Source: Paludibacterium sp.
GTDB taxonomy: Bacteria > Pseudomonadota > Gammaproteobacteria > Burkholderiales > Chromobacteriaceae
Direction: 5' to 3'
Length of the DNA stretch: 64,000 bases
Assembly: GCF_019232825.1 (NCBI RefSeq)
Contig: NZ_JAFAND010000035.1
Span: 62,001 to 126,000, forward strand
The notes below the pieces were generated by a model. It made no database searches and was not told the DNA's origin. It was given only the letters and a program-made list of their open reading frames with translations. Of this stretch, positions 1 through 8,678 are shown piece by piece; position 1 is the stretch's first letter; each line of letters starts with the position of its first letter. The translations under genes were made by a program, and so were the position numbers.

Positions 1-642
1 CTCAACCTTGGCGACCACGTCGGCGACACGCCGGAAAACGTCGCCGCCAATCGCGCGCTGGTCCGCCAGCGGTTGCCGGCGGAACCGGCCTGGCTCGTGC
101 AGACCCACAGCATACTGACCGTCGCGGCGGAAACGGTACGCGCACCGACGGAAGCCGACGCGAGCTTCACCCGCCAAGCCGACACCGTCTGTGTCGTCAT
201 GACCGCCGACTGCCTGCCGGTACTGCTGTGCGACCGGCAAGGCACTGTCGTCGGCGCGGCCCATGCCGGCTGGCGCGGGTTGTGCAACGGCGTGATCGAG
301 ACCTTGGCGCAAGCCATGGCGACGCCGGGCGAGCAACTGATGGCCTGGCTCGGCCCGGCCATCGGCCCGGACGCGTTTGAAGTGGGTGCGGAAGTGCGCG
401 CAGCGTTCATGGCAATCGATCCAAGGGCGGCGCAGGCCTTCACCGAGATCGACCGCGACAAGTATCTGGCGGACATCTATTTGCTTGCCCGACAACGGCT
501 GAACCGGCTCGGGGTCGAGGAGATCCACGGCGGCGACCGCTGCACGGTCATCGAACGCGGACAGTTTTTCTCCTACCGCCGCGATGGCCGCACCGGCCGC
601 ATGGGCAGCATGATTTGGCTGGCGGATGACAGTGCAATGTAG
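1..642 (+). CDS. pgeF: Polyphenol oxidase/laccase-domain protein (purine nucleoside phosphorylase YfiH family), 5' truncated
   Basis: The reading frame is open from the first base of the window, so the N-terminus lies outside it; about 213 residues remain. Family members are zinc enzymes linked to peptidoglycan editing and to purine nucleoside phosphorolysis. The opening NLGDHVGD, then MTADCLPVLLC and AAHAGWRGLCNG, carry the conserved Cys and His metal ligands, and GPAIGP and the C-terminal FSYRRDG are also family signatures. An internal ATG at 73 lies inside the conserved domain and is not the start. prfC follows 66 bp downstream on the same strand. Confidence 0.93.
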   Translation, partial: LNLGDHVGDTPENVAANRALVRQRLPAEPAWLVQTHSILTVAAETVRAPTEADASFTRQADTVCVVMTADCLPVLLCDRQGTVVGAAHAGWRGLCNGVIETLAQAMATPGEQLMAWLGPAIGPDAFEVGAEVRAAFMAIDPRAAQAFTEIDRDKYLADIYLLARQRLNRLGVEEIHGGDRCTVIERGQFFSYRRDGRTGRMGSMIWLADDSAM

Positions 643-708
643 GTAGAAGGTGCATTCCATCTAGCAAATAAGGTAAAATTGCGCCCTTTAGCCGCATCCG
701 CCGACGAC

Positions 709-2319
709 ATGTCCACAGAACTCACCCAGCTTGCCGAACAGGTGGCCCGCCGCCGCACTTTCGCCATCATTTCCCACCCCGACGCCGGTAAAACCACGCT
801 GACCGAGAAGCTGCTGCTGTTCTCGGGCGCCATTCAACAAGCGGGCACGGTCAAGGGCAAGAAAACCGGCAAATTCGCCACCTCCGACTGGATGGAGATC
901 GAAAAGCAGCGCGGCATTTCCGTCGCCTCGTCGGTGATGCAGTTCGAATACCGCGACCACACGGTCAATCTGCTCGACACCCCGGGTCACCAGGACTTTT
1001 CCGAGGACACCTACCGCGTCCTGACCGCGGTCGACTCGGCGCTGATGGTGATCGACGCCGCCAAGGGCGTGGAGGAACAGACGATCAAGCTGTTGAACGT
1101 CTGCCGGCTGCGCAATACGCCGATCGTCACCTTCATGAACAAGTACGACCGCGAGGTGCGCGACTCGCTGGAGCTGCTCGACGAGGTCGAGAGCATCCTC
1201 AAGATCCGCTGCGCGCCGGTTACCTGGCCGATCGGCATGGGCAAGACCTTCCGCGGCGTGTATAGCCTGCTGACCGACGAGGTCATTCTGTTCGAGGCCG
1301 GCAGCGAAAAGCTGTTGACCGAGGTGGAAGTCATCCAAGGCATCGACAATCCGCGCCTGGCGGAGCTGTTCCCGTTGGAAATGGAACAACTGCGCATGGA
1401 AATCGAACTGGTCAAGGGCGCATCGAACGAGTTCGACCTGCAGGCCTTCCTCGATGGGGAACTGACCCCGGTGTTCTTCGGCTCGGCGATCAACAATTTC
1501 GGCGTGCGCGAAATCCTCAACGCGCTGATCGACTGGGCGCCGCCGCCAAGCGAGCGCGACGCCACCGTGCGTCACGTGCTACCGGCCGAGGCACCCTTCT
1601 CCGGTTTCGTGTTCAAGATCCAAGCCAACATGGACCCCAAGCACCGCGACCGCATCGCTTTCCTGCGCGTCTGTTCGGGCCGCTTCGAGCGTGGCATGAA
1701 GATCAAACACCTGCGCCTGAACCGTGACATCGCCGCCTCCAGCGTGGTGACCTTCATGGCGCATGCGCGCGAAACCGTCGAAGAGGCGTTTGCCGGCGAC
1801 ATCATCGGCATTCCCAATCACGGCAACATCCAGATCGGCGACAGCTTCTCCGAAGGCGAAGCGCTCGCCTATACCGGCATTCCGTTTTTCGCGCCGGAGC
1901 TGTTCCGTACGGTACGCATCAAGAACCCGCTCAAGCTCAAGCAATTGCACAAAGGCCTACAACAGCTCGGCGAGGAAGGCGCTGTTCAGGTATTCAAGCC
2001 GCACAATGGCGGCGATTTGATCCTGGGCGCGGTGGGCGTACTGCAATTCGAAGTGGTCGCCTCCCGGCTGGCGGCGGAATATAGCGTCGACGCGGTATTC
2101 GACTCGACCAACATCTGGAGCGCGCGCTGGGTCAGCTGCCCGGACCGCAAGAAATTGGAAGAATTCGAATCGGCACTCGTCAACCAGATGTCGATCGACG
2201 CCGGCGGCAACCTGGCGTTCCTCGCCACGAGCCGGGTCAATCTGAATCTGACTCAGGAGCGCTGGCCGGATATCGTCTTCCATGAAACGCGCGAGCACGC
2301 GGTCAAGCTGAACGATTGA
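709..2319 (+). CDS. prfC: Peptide chain release factor 3 (RF3)
   Basis: RF3 is the translational GTPase that recycles RF1 and RF2 from the ribosome after termination; it is cytosolic. The 536-aa product has G1 SHPDAGKTT near residue 22, G3 DTPGHQDF and G4 MNKYDRE, followed by the beta-barrel and C-terminal RF3 domains. Its length is close to the E. coli protein (529 aa). I chose ATG 709 because the protein then starts at [16 protein letters not shown]; a TTG at 679 would only add a short non-conserved extension. A 16-bp perfect inverted repeat follows the stop. Confidence 0.97.
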   Translation: MSTELTQLAEQVARRRTFAIISHPDAGKTTLTEKLLLFSGAIQQAGTVKGKKTGKFATSDWMEIEKQRGISVASSVMQFEYRDHTVNLLDTPGHQDFSEDTYRVLTAVDSALMVIDAAKGVEEQTIKLLNVCRLRNTPIVTFMNKYDREVRDSLELLDEVESILKIRCAPVTWPIGMGKTFRGVYSLLTDEVILFEAGSEKLLTEVEVIQGIDNPRLAELFPLEMEQLRMEIELVKGASNEFDLQAFLDGELTPVFFGSAINNFGVREILNALIDWAPPPSERDATVRHVLPAEAPFSGFVFKIQANMDPKHRDRIAFLRVCSGRFERGMKIKHLRLNRDIAASSVVTFMAHARETVEEAFAGDIIGIPNHGNIQIGDSFSEGEALAYTGIPFFAPELFRTVRIKNPLKLKQLHKGLQQLGEEGAVQVFKPHNGGDLILGAVGVLQFEVVASRLAAEYSVDAVFDSTNIWSARWVSCPDRKKLEEFESALVNQMSIDAGGNLAFLATSRVNLNLTQERWPDIVFHETREHAVKLND

Positions 2320-2324
2320 CGACC

Positions 2325-2364
2325 CTCTAGGCGCAAATCGCCCAGTAGCGATTTGCGCCTAGAG
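2325..2364. repeat. Perfect 16-bp inverted repeat between prfC and the TetR gene
   Basis: Arms CTCTAGGCGCAAATCG (2325–2340) and its exact reverse complement (2349–2364) are separated by an 8-nt loop. It lies just after the prfC stop and ends 51 bp before the TetR start. There is no following T-run, so it may act as a terminator hairpin, an operator for the regulator, or both. Confidence 0.7.
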
Positions 2365-2415
2365 CAAGGGCTCCAAACGTGCGACAATAACCAAAATCAG
2401 AACTGTCATACTGCC

Positions 2416-3060
2416 ATGAGCCGAACGCGCATCAAGACTTACGACCGCATCATCCAAGAAAGCCTGACGCTGTTTAACGAGCAAGGCGAGCGCAGCATCA
2501 CCACCAATCACATCGCGGCGCACCTCGGCATCAGCCCCGGCAACTTGTATTACCATTTCCGCAACAAGGAAGAGATCGTCTATCAGATCTTTTTGCAGTA
2601 CCGCGATTTCATCAACAGCCGTCTGGCCGCGCCCAACAATCGCGCCATGACGGTGGACGATCTGGTCAATTATCTCGACACCGCCTTCCAGGCGATGTGG
2701 CAGTTCCGCTTCATGTTCTACGATTTGCCGGGCCTGCTCGCGCGCAACCCGCAACTGCAGTCCGAGTACCACCAGTTCGTCAACACCGATTTGCAAAACC
2801 TGCTCGGACGGCATTTCGAGGAATTCATCCGTCTGGGGCTGCTCAAGATGGAAAAAGAAGACATCGGCCCGATCGGCACCAATATTTGGCTGGTGGTGAA
2901 GTTTTGGTTCGCCTTCGAACAGACGTCGCGCCCCAAGGCGCCGATCACCGAACTGTCCGGCTACCGCGGCGTGCGCCAGGTGCTGGCGCTGCTCAAGCCC
3001 TACGTGCAACCCGAGTTTTCCGCGGCCTACAAAATGTTGGCCGACCGTTACCCCTGCTGA
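2416..3060 (+). CDS. TetR-family transcriptional regulator (LaoR-like candidate)
   Basis: The 214-aa protein has an N-terminal TetR helix-turn-helix at about residues 10–55, including TTNHIAAHLGISPGNLYYHF, and a ligand-binding C-terminal half rich in aromatic residues. ATG 2416 was preferred over an upstream TTG frame start inside the inverted repeat. Its end overlaps the end of the GMC oxidoreductase gene by 13 bp (convergent). Pseudomonas aeruginosa laoABCR also combines a TetR regulator with a GMC dehydrogenase, a small protein and an aldehyde dehydrogenase, so a similar regulatory role is inferred from context. Confidence 0.85.
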   Translation: MSRTRIKTYDRIIQESLTLFNEQGERSITTNHIAAHLGISPGNLYYHFRNKEEIVYQIFLQYRDFINSRLAAPNNRAMTVDDLVNYLDTAFQAMWQFRFMFYDLPGLLARNPQLQSEYHQFVNTDLQNLLGRHFEEFIRLGLLKMEKEDIGPIGTNIWLVVKFWFAFEQTSRPKAPITELSGYRGVRQVLALLKPYVQPEFSAAYKMLADRYPC

Positions 3061-4676
3061 ATCCCGGCGGCGCCCAGACGAGCCGCCAATGCCTCTGCGG
3101 CGCGCAGCGAAAAGGCATACACCGACAATTGCGGATTGGCACCGACACTGGTGGGAAACACCGACCCGTCGATGATCGTGAGGTTGGCCAGTTGCCAATG
3201 CCGTCCCTGATGATCGACCACCCCAGCGCGCTCATCCGCGCTCATAGCCGCCCCGCCCATCACGTGCGCGCTGACCACGCGCGCAAGCCCGCTCTCCAAC
3301 GGCAAGGCATTGATAAGCCGCTGCGCTTCGCGCCAGGAGCCTACTCGCCGCGCCGATTCGTGCACGGTCAGCACCGACTCGGCGCCGGCGGCGAACTGCA
3401 GTTCAGCCATCGTCAGCCACCCCCGGCGCAGCGCATCCCACACCACATCATTGAGCGGGTAGTCGAGCTGCGGCGCGCCATCGCGGGTCAGCTGCACCAC
3501 CCCGCCCTGGCTGTCTGGGTGGAAGCCGTCGCGCACCAGCGCCAGCATCACTTGCAACTGCGGCAAATCGCGCATCAAAGCCGCATGGTCGGTGCCGAAG
3601 CCGGACAAAGTCGCCGACAGGATCAGCGGATGCACCGGCGGCACTTCCAGCTTATAGCCCAGCGGCCCATCGATGGCCTGGGTATACATGAAATGATCGC
3701 TATAGAGCGTCTGCGGCGCGCCGTCGAAGGCATCGACGCGCTGCTTGAAACGCGCGCCCGACAACGCCACGGGATGCAGAAAGGTGCGCCGCCCCAGTAC
3801 GCCGTGCGGATCGGGCGCCTGGCTGCGCAACAGCAACGCGGGGGTGCCGATGGCGCCGGCGGACAACACCACTTGACGCGCCTGGACCGTCACCGTGCGT
3901 CCAGAGGGGCGCAGCCCATCGTCCGCCAAAGCGAGACAATGGAGTGCGGCCACCTGATCGCGCGCGGCATTCAATGCCAGCGATTCGACCCTCAGCCGGG
4001 TCAGCAGGTGTGCGCCCTGTCGCAACGCGGCAGGAATGGTGGTTACCAGCATCGATTGCTTGGCGTTGGTGGCGCAGCCCATGCCGCAGTAACCCAAGTT
4101 CCAGCAGCCACGCACATTGCGCCGAATCTGGCCATAGGGAATGCCCAGCGCGCGGCAGCCGCGCCCCAGCACCTGATTGTTGGCGTTGGGCTCGACCAGC
4201 CAATCGGCCACGCCCAATCGCGCCTCGGCGCGGGTGAACCAGGGCGCCAATTCCGCGTCGGTGAGCGTCTTTAGGCCATGCTGTTCGCGCCACCACGCCA
4301 GCGTCGCCTCCGGCGTGCGAAACGACGATGTCCAATTCACCGTGGAGCTGCCGCCGACCGTGCGTCCTTGCAAAATGGTAATGCCGCGATCGGCGGTCTT
4401 GCGCGCCGCAGACTCTTGATAGAGCGCGGGATAAGCCTCGCGCTCAAGAAGATGAAAGTCGCGCGAGCTTTTCAGCCCGCCCTCCTCGATCATGATCACC
4501 GATAAGCCGCGCGCGGCCAGCACTTCGGCCGCCATGCCGCCACCGGCGCCGCTGCCGACGATCACCACGTCGGCGCGCATGGTCAGATCCTGTGTGAGCC
4601 GCGCTGCGTCGGTCACCCGCCACCCCTGTGCAAGTCCTTCTTCCCACGGATCGGGAATACGCGTTAAGGCCGTCAT
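3048..4676 (-). CDS. GMC-family FAD-dependent alcohol dehydrogenase (LaoA-like)
   Basis: This 542-aa flavoenzyme probably oxidises long-chain alcohols to aldehydes. It shows the dinucleotide-binding motif VVIVGSGAGGGMAAEVL near residue 35, the GMC signature GRTVGGSSTVNW, and C-terminal SAHVMGGAAMS and VFPTSVGANPQLS segments carrying the active-site region. ATG 4676 overlaps the upstream gene stop in an ATGA arrangement, indicating translational coupling. It is the last gene of a three-gene operon with the Tat-signal protein and the aldehyde dehydrogenase. The lao assignment rests on gene order and family; the actual substrate is unknown. Confidence 0.9.
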   Translation of the reverse strand: MTALTRIPDPWEEGLAQGWRVTDAARLTQDLTMRADVVIVGSGAGGGMAAEVLAARGLSVIMIEEGGLKSSRDFHLLEREAYPALYQESAARKTADRGITILQGRTVGGSSTVNWTSSFRTPEATLAWWREQHGLKTLTDAELAPWFTRAEARLGVADWLVEPNANNQVLGRGCRALGIPYGQIRRNVRGCWNLGYCGMGCATNAKQSMLVTTIPAALRQGAHLLTRLRVESLALNAARDQVAALHCLALADDGLRPSGRTVTVQARQVVLSAGAIGTPALLLRSQAPDPHGVLGRRTFLHPVALSGARFKQRVDAFDGAPQTLYSDHFMYTQAIDGPLGYKLEVPPVHPLILSATLSGFGTDHAALMRDLPQLQVMLALVRDGFHPDSQGGVVQLTRDGAPQLDYPLNDVVWDALRRGWLTMAELQFAAGAESVLTVHESARRVGSWREAQRLINALPLESGLARVVSAHVMGGAAMSADERAGVVDHQGRHWQLANLTIIDGSVFPTSVGANPQLSVYAFSLRAAEALAARLGAAGIQQG

Positions 4677-5188
4677 CGCAACATTCCCATAATGCGGGCG
4701 GGACGCTGGTAGCCGATGTGCGGCCAACTGACCGGATTGCCATACCAGGCAGCCGCCATCAACGCGTGCAACGCCTGATAGCCGGTGCGCAGCAAGCGCC
4801 AGCGACTCAGCTGCCAGCCGCGCAGAAAAGCATCGATCTCGGCGGGGGTGGCGCGGTGCCACGGATTGGCGACGCCGGCGACGTAGCGGCGCCCCCAGCG
4901 GCTGGTCAAAAGATCCAGCAATTGGCGCAACTCGCGTTGCAACCCGGTGGGCAACGAGGCAATGGCTTGATCCACCCCCTGCACCACCAGCGCCGGGTCC
5001 ATCTGCGCGGCGGCCAGCATGACCGGCGCCACCGCGCTGAGCATCAGCGCGTCATGCGCCGACAAGAACACCCGCGGATAAGCTGGCTGTGGAATCAGAT
5101 CGCCATCGGGCCGTGCCCACCAGCCCGCGCCGGCGAGCAAGAGCCCGCCGGCGAGCCCGGTTTGAATCAGTTGGCGCCGGGTCAGCAT
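4673..5188 (-). CDS. Tat-signal small protein of alcohol oxidation operon (LaoB-like)
   Basis: The 171-aa protein begins with a twin-arginine type leader (LTRRQLIQTGLAGG followed by LLLAGAG), suggesting export in a folded state or together with a partner. The remainder is helical with many Trp residues and no catalytic motif I recognise. Its ATG shares one base with the stop of the aldehyde dehydrogenase gene (TGATG), and its stop overlaps the GMC start. By position it is probably a partner of the GMC dehydrogenase, as LaoB is in Pseudomonas; this is inference. Confidence 0.82.
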   Translation of the reverse strand: MLTRRQLIQTGLAGGLLLAGAGWWARPDGDLIPQPAYPRVFLSAHDALMLSAVAPVMLAAAQMDPALVVQGVDQAIASLPTGLQRELRQLLDLLTSRWGRRYVAGVANPWHRATPAEIDAFLRGWQLSRWRLLRTGYQALHALMAAAWYGNPVSWPHIGYQRPARIMGMLR

Positions 5189-6612
5189 CAGCGCACCATC
5201 CACTTCAACAACCGGCGCGCCAAACCGCCATAGGGCGGCAGCAACATCCAGCGCGTGTTGAGCCGCGGCTGGCGGTAGACCGGCTTGAGTTTGGAAAACG
5301 TCAAAAAGCCCTCGTAGCCATGGTAGTGCCCCATGCCGGAGGGACCGACGCCGCCGAACGGCAGGTCGTCCTGGATCACATGCAGCATGGTTTCGTTGAC
5401 CACCACCCCGCCCGACACCGTCCGTTTCAGCACCGCCGTTTGCGTGCGCTTGTCGTCGCTGAGCAGATACAGGGCCAGCGGGCGTGGCCGCCGGTTGATA
5501 TAGTCGATCGCCTGATCCAGATTGTCGTACTCGACCAGCGGCAATACCGGCCCGAAGATTTCCTCCCGCATCAGCGTCGCGTCGTCCGGACACTGCCAAA
5601 CCAGCGTCAACGGCAGCTTGCGCCGCTCGGCGAGCGACTCGCCGCGCGGGTTGATCGCCCGCACTTCTGCGCCGGCCGCGCGCGCGCCCTCGATCCAGCC
5701 AGACAAGCGCTCGTAGTGGCGCGGACTGATGATGGCGGTGTAATCGGCATTGTCGGCCAGGGACGGATAAAGCCGGGTCGCGGCCTCGGCAAGCGCGTCG
5801 ATCAGCGCTTGCCGGCGGCCGCGCGGCACCAGCACATAATCCGGCGCCACGCAGGTTTGCCCGGCGTTCATGAGCTTGCCGGCGGCAATTACCGTAGCGG
5901 CGCGCGCCAGGTCGGCATCCGGCGCCACCAGCGCCGGCGACTTGCCGCCCAACTCCAACGTCACCGGCGTCAAGTTGTCCGCCGCCGCGCGCATGACATC
6001 GCGCCCCACCGGCGTCGAGCCGGTGAACAGCAGGTGATCAAACGGCAAACGGCAAAATTGCTGCGCCAATTCGACCGGGCCATTGAACACGCGCACCACG
6101 TCACGCCCGAGCGCCTGTTCGAGCAATTCGGCCAGCAACGCGCCGGTACGCGGCGTAAATTCCGACATTTTGATCATCGCGCGGTTGCCGGCGGCGAGCG
6201 CAGAGACCAGCGGCCCAAGCGCCAAAAACAGCGGGTAATTCCAAGGCACGACGATGCCGACCACACCCAGCGGCTGCGGCAGGACTTGATTGCTGGCCGG
6301 CGCGAACCACACCGACACCGCGCGGCGCTGCGGCCGCATCCAGCGCTTAAGGTGCCGCTGCGCATGACGGATGCCCGCCAACGAGGGAAACAGCTCCGCC
6401 AGCCGGGTTTCGACCGGGCTGCGGTGGCCGAAATCGGCGCTAATGGCATCGGCAATGGCGTCTTGCTGCGCAACCAGCATGGCGGCCAGGCGCGCCAGGC
6501 GTTGGCGGCGCGCAGCCAAATCGGACCACGGGTCATGGCGGCTGGCCTCGCGCATGGCGGCAAACGCCGCTTCGAGCACAGCGACCTCGGACATGGGGGA
6601 CGGGCTACCCAT
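5188..6612 (-). CDS. Coniferyl-aldehyde-type aldehyde dehydrogenase (LaoC-like)
   Basis: The 474-aa NAD(P)-dependent aldehyde dehydrogenase should convert the aldehyde made by the neighbouring GMC enzyme to the acid. Visible motifs are VPWNYPLFLALGP, LFTGSTPVGRDV, ELGGKSPALV with the general-base Glu, and NAGQTCVAPDYV with the catalytic Cys. Two adjacent ATGs (6615, 6612) follow an AAGGAG ribosome-binding site; the second has the better spacing. First gene of the three-gene operon, transcribed divergently from the LpxO-like gene. Confidence 0.92.
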   Translation of the reverse strand: MGSPSPMSEVAVLEAAFAAMREASRHDPWSDLAARRQRLARLAAMLVAQQDAIADAISADFGHRSPVETRLAELFPSLAGIRHAQRHLKRWMRPQRRAVSVWFAPASNQVLPQPLGVVGIVVPWNYPLFLALGPLVSALAAGNRAMIKMSEFTPRTGALLAELLEQALGRDVVRVFNGPVELAQQFCRLPFDHLLFTGSTPVGRDVMRAAADNLTPVTLELGGKSPALVAPDADLARAATVIAAGKLMNAGQTCVAPDYVLVPRGRRQALIDALAEAATRLYPSLADNADYTAIISPRHYERLSGWIEGARAAGAEVRAINPRGESLAERRKLPLTLVWQCPDDATLMREEIFGPVLPLVEYDNLDQAIDYINRRPRPLALYLLSDDKRTQTAVLKRTVSGGVVVNETMLHVIQDDLPFGGVGPSGMGHYHGYEGFLTFSKLKPVYRQPRLNTRWMLLPPYGGLARRLLKWMVR

Positions 6613-6732
6613 CATCTCTCCTTGCTGGGCCCGCTCCAACGAGTGTTTGGAGTCGGAACTCTACACAGAGTACCACCGGCAAAAACATCATGTCATTAGC
6701 ATGGCCGCCGGGCCGGCAGCGAAAACAATAAA

Positions 6733-6748
6733 ATGACCGTTGGTCGTA
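6733..6748. promoter_or_regulatory. Candidate operator in the divergent aldehyde dehydrogenase/lpxO intergenic region
   Basis: GACC-GTT-GGTC (6735–6745) is a short palindrome in the 234-bp gap between the two divergent genes. TetR proteins often bind such sites, and the TetR gene sits at the far end of the operon. The assignment is tentative because the site is short and could be chance. Confidence 0.3.
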
Positions 6749-6846
6749 TTATTTTTACCACGCGCCCCCCTTGACCGGCTAGGCACAATCATGACATTGG
6801 GTTATAAAGAGCAGGTAGCCAACATGCATTTACCCAAGGACATTGC

Positions 6847-7764
6847 ATGCCCTATAGCAAGCTGCTGATTCTGGCCGCCTTCGCGGCATCGACGATTTAC
6901 ATCCATTTTCGCGGCCGGGTACGGCTCGGCTTCTGGCGTCAATTGAGCGACCACTCGACCCTCATGGCGCCGATCAACTGCGTGATGTATCTGTTCTCGC
7001 GCGTACCCGCCAAGCCCTATCTGTCCGAGGCGCAATTTCCCGAATTAAAAACGCTGACGGCCAACTGGGAGCGCATTCGCGAAGAAGCACTGCGCTTGTA
7101 CGGCGCTGGCGATATCAAAGCGTCCAGCCGCTATGACGACCTTGGGTTCAACTCTTTTTTCAAAACCGGTTGGAAACGCTTCTATCTGAAGTGGTATGGC
7201 GCCGACCATCCATCGGCGCGTGAACGCTGCCCCTACACCACGGCACTGCTGGCGCAATACCCGCAGATCAAAGCCGCCATGTTCACCGCACTCCCCCCCG
7301 GCGGACGGCTGGTACAGCACCGCGATCCTTACGCAGGTTCGGTCCGCTACCATTTGGGGCTGATCACACCCAACGACGACCACTGCTATATCGCAGTCGA
7401 CGGACAACGCTACAGCTGGCGCGACGGTCAGGCGGTGTTGTTTGACGAGACCTATCTGCACTACGCCGAGAACGCCAGCGGGCAAAACCGCATCATTCTG
7501 TTTTGCGACGTCGAGCGGCCGATGTGGTTTCCCCCCGCCGCGTGGCTCAATCGCCTGCTGGGGCGCATCCTGCTCGCCGCCGCGCGCTCGCCCAATCAGG
7601 AAGGCGACCATACCGGCGGATTGAACCGCGCCTTCCACTACGTGCAGCAGTTGCGCCTGTTCGGCAAGCGCATCAAAGCGCGGAACCGCTTTGCCTACTA
7701 TTGCCTCAAATGGCTGCTGCTGGCCGGCCCGATCGTGCTGTGGCTGTGCTGGGATGCGCTGTAG
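6847..7764 (+). CDS. lpxO: Lipid A 2-hydroxylase-like aspartyl/asparaginyl beta-hydroxylase (LpxO family)
   Basis: LpxO enzymes are Fe(II)/2-oxoglutarate dioxygenases that hydroxylate a secondary acyl chain of lipid A at the inner membrane. The 305-aa product has an N-terminal membrane anchor (residues about 4–20), the metal motif QHRDPY, the second His in TYLHYAENAS, and the co-substrate Arg region NRIILFCD. A C-terminal hydrophobic segment (WLLLAGPIVLWLCW) gives a second anchor. Length and anchors match LpxO. It is a single gene followed by a GC hairpin. Confidence 0.88.
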   Translation: MPYSKLLILAAFAASTIYIHFRGRVRLGFWRQLSDHSTLMAPINCVMYLFSRVPAKPYLSEAQFPELKTLTANWERIREEALRLYGAGDIKASSRYDDLGFNSFFKTGWKRFYLKWYGADHPSARERCPYTTALLAQYPQIKAAMFTALPPGGRLVQHRDPYAGSVRYHLGLITPNDDHCYIAVDGQRYSWRDGQAVLFDETYLHYAENASGQNRIILFCDVERPMWFPPAAWLNRLLGRILLAAARSPNQEGDHTGGLNRAFHYVQQLRLFGKRIKARNRFAYYCLKWLLLAGPIVLWLCWDAL

Positions 7765-7781
7765 CGCGCTGCCTTCCGGTT

Positions 7782-7801
7782 CGGGGGCGCGACGGCCCCC
7801 G
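7782..7801 (+). terminator. GC-rich hairpin after the lpxO-like gene
   Basis: A 7-bp stem (CGGGGGC/GCCCCCG) with a 6-nt loop starts 17 bp after the stop. It lacks a T-run, so terminator function is uncertain. Confidence 0.4.
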
Positions 7802-7880
7802 CCTCCGCTTAGTGCTTAATCAGCGGTGAGAACCAAACAGCCAGCCGCTTCTCTCTGAAAATCATCCGGCACCGGCGCAG

Positions 7881-7904
7881 CGTGCGTTCGCGAAGCAACG
7901 CACG
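7881..7904. repeat. 24-bp palindromic element, copy 1
   Basis: The structure is CGTGCGTT-N8-AACGCACG with spacer CGCGAAGC. Copy 2 (9743) carries the same spacer in inverted orientation, and copy 3 (18199) has the same arms with a different spacer. Copies 1 and 2 bracket the DUF6933-like/ATPase gene pair. Confidence 0.8.
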
Positions 7905-8014
7905 GCCGCCCAAGGTGGTGTGGCGGGCACGGAGAACCTTCAGGTATTGCACCCCTCTCCCCGCACTCACACAATCTATTCTGTCCAAAGAACAACCACT
8001 CCCGCCCCGTCGCC

Positions 8015-8671
8015 ATGTTTCTATTCAATTGCACCCAAAATGCCGCCAACCAGCTCCACCGCCGGCAAAACAGCCAGACCAAAACGTGGATCACCGCCCC
8101 ACCCGAAGCCTTGACGGCGCGCGCATGGCGCTGGCAGCTGCATGCCGCCACGATCCGTAGAAAGCGGGTTTTTGTGGCCATGGAACACAAAACACACTTT
8201 GCCTTGCTGTTATGGGATATCAAAAGGGGCGATGGCGCTGCCGTGTTCAAGCAGATGCTTGAACACATCGGTAACCAAGCAAGGCTCTTGAGCGCGTGGC
8301 TGGAAATACTCTCCGTACCCGCGACGGAGACAGCGTTGACACACATGATGGATGCTCACCGTCAATTTGCCTTTGTCGTCGGAGACATCGATCGCAGCGT
8401 CCAGAGCCACATAAACGATGTGATTCAGCAAGTGGAGAGTCTTGCCGCCCACTATGGACTGCCTCAAAACATCCAGGCCACCATGGCATGGGAATGGACC
8501 GTCAACGACAACCTGTGCAGCCAGCGTGGCGGCGAGTATTTTTATCCAAACGAGGCATGGTACAGCGAATGGCTACAGGCTTTTTCCAGCATTGGCGCAC
8601 GTCAATTAGCCTCGTTGCCCGGGCAGTATCAAACATTGCATCTCGGCATGCCGGGCCAGTTTCATTACTAG
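8015..8671 (+). CDS. DUF6933-like protein, first gene of ATPase cassette
   Basis: The 218-aa protein begins MFLFNCTQNAANQL, similar in style to the start of DUF6933 proteins, and continues with a Trp/Arg-rich segment and VAMEHKTHFALLL. No catalytic motif, signal peptide or membrane segment is visible. The function is unknown. The start has no clear ribosome-binding site, so translation could begin elsewhere in frame. It ends 7 bp before the ATPase gene, and the pair forms a cassette bounded by inverted 24-bp palindromes. Confidence 0.65.
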   Translation: MFLFNCTQNAANQLHRRQNSQTKTWITAPPEALTARAWRWQLHAATIRRKRVFVAMEHKTHFALLLWDIKRGDGAAVFKQMLEHIGNQARLLSAWLEILSVPATETALTHMMDAHRQFAFVVGDIDRSVQSHINDVIQQVESLAAHYGLPQNIQATMAWEWTVNDNLCSQRGGEYFYPNEAWYSEWLQAFSSIGARQLASLPGQYQTLHLGMPGQFHY

Positions 8672-8678
8672 GGGCGTC

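Noticed and set aside
2697-4274. Long open frame on the plus strand (525 codons) opposite the GMC oxidoreductase
   Set aside because: It is Arg/Gln/His-rich, has no domain pattern and lies antisense to two well-supported genes; high GC makes such frames common.
5089-6699. Plus-strand open frame of 536 codons opposite the aldehyde dehydrogenase
   Set aside because: Composition is Arg/His/Gln-rich without motifs; the minus-strand dehydrogenase is unambiguous.
7816-8346. Minus-strand open frame of 176 codons over the DUF6933-like gene
   Set aside because: No motif and no start signal; the plus-strand pair fits better, although the 5' end of the DUF6933-like gene itself is not strongly supported.
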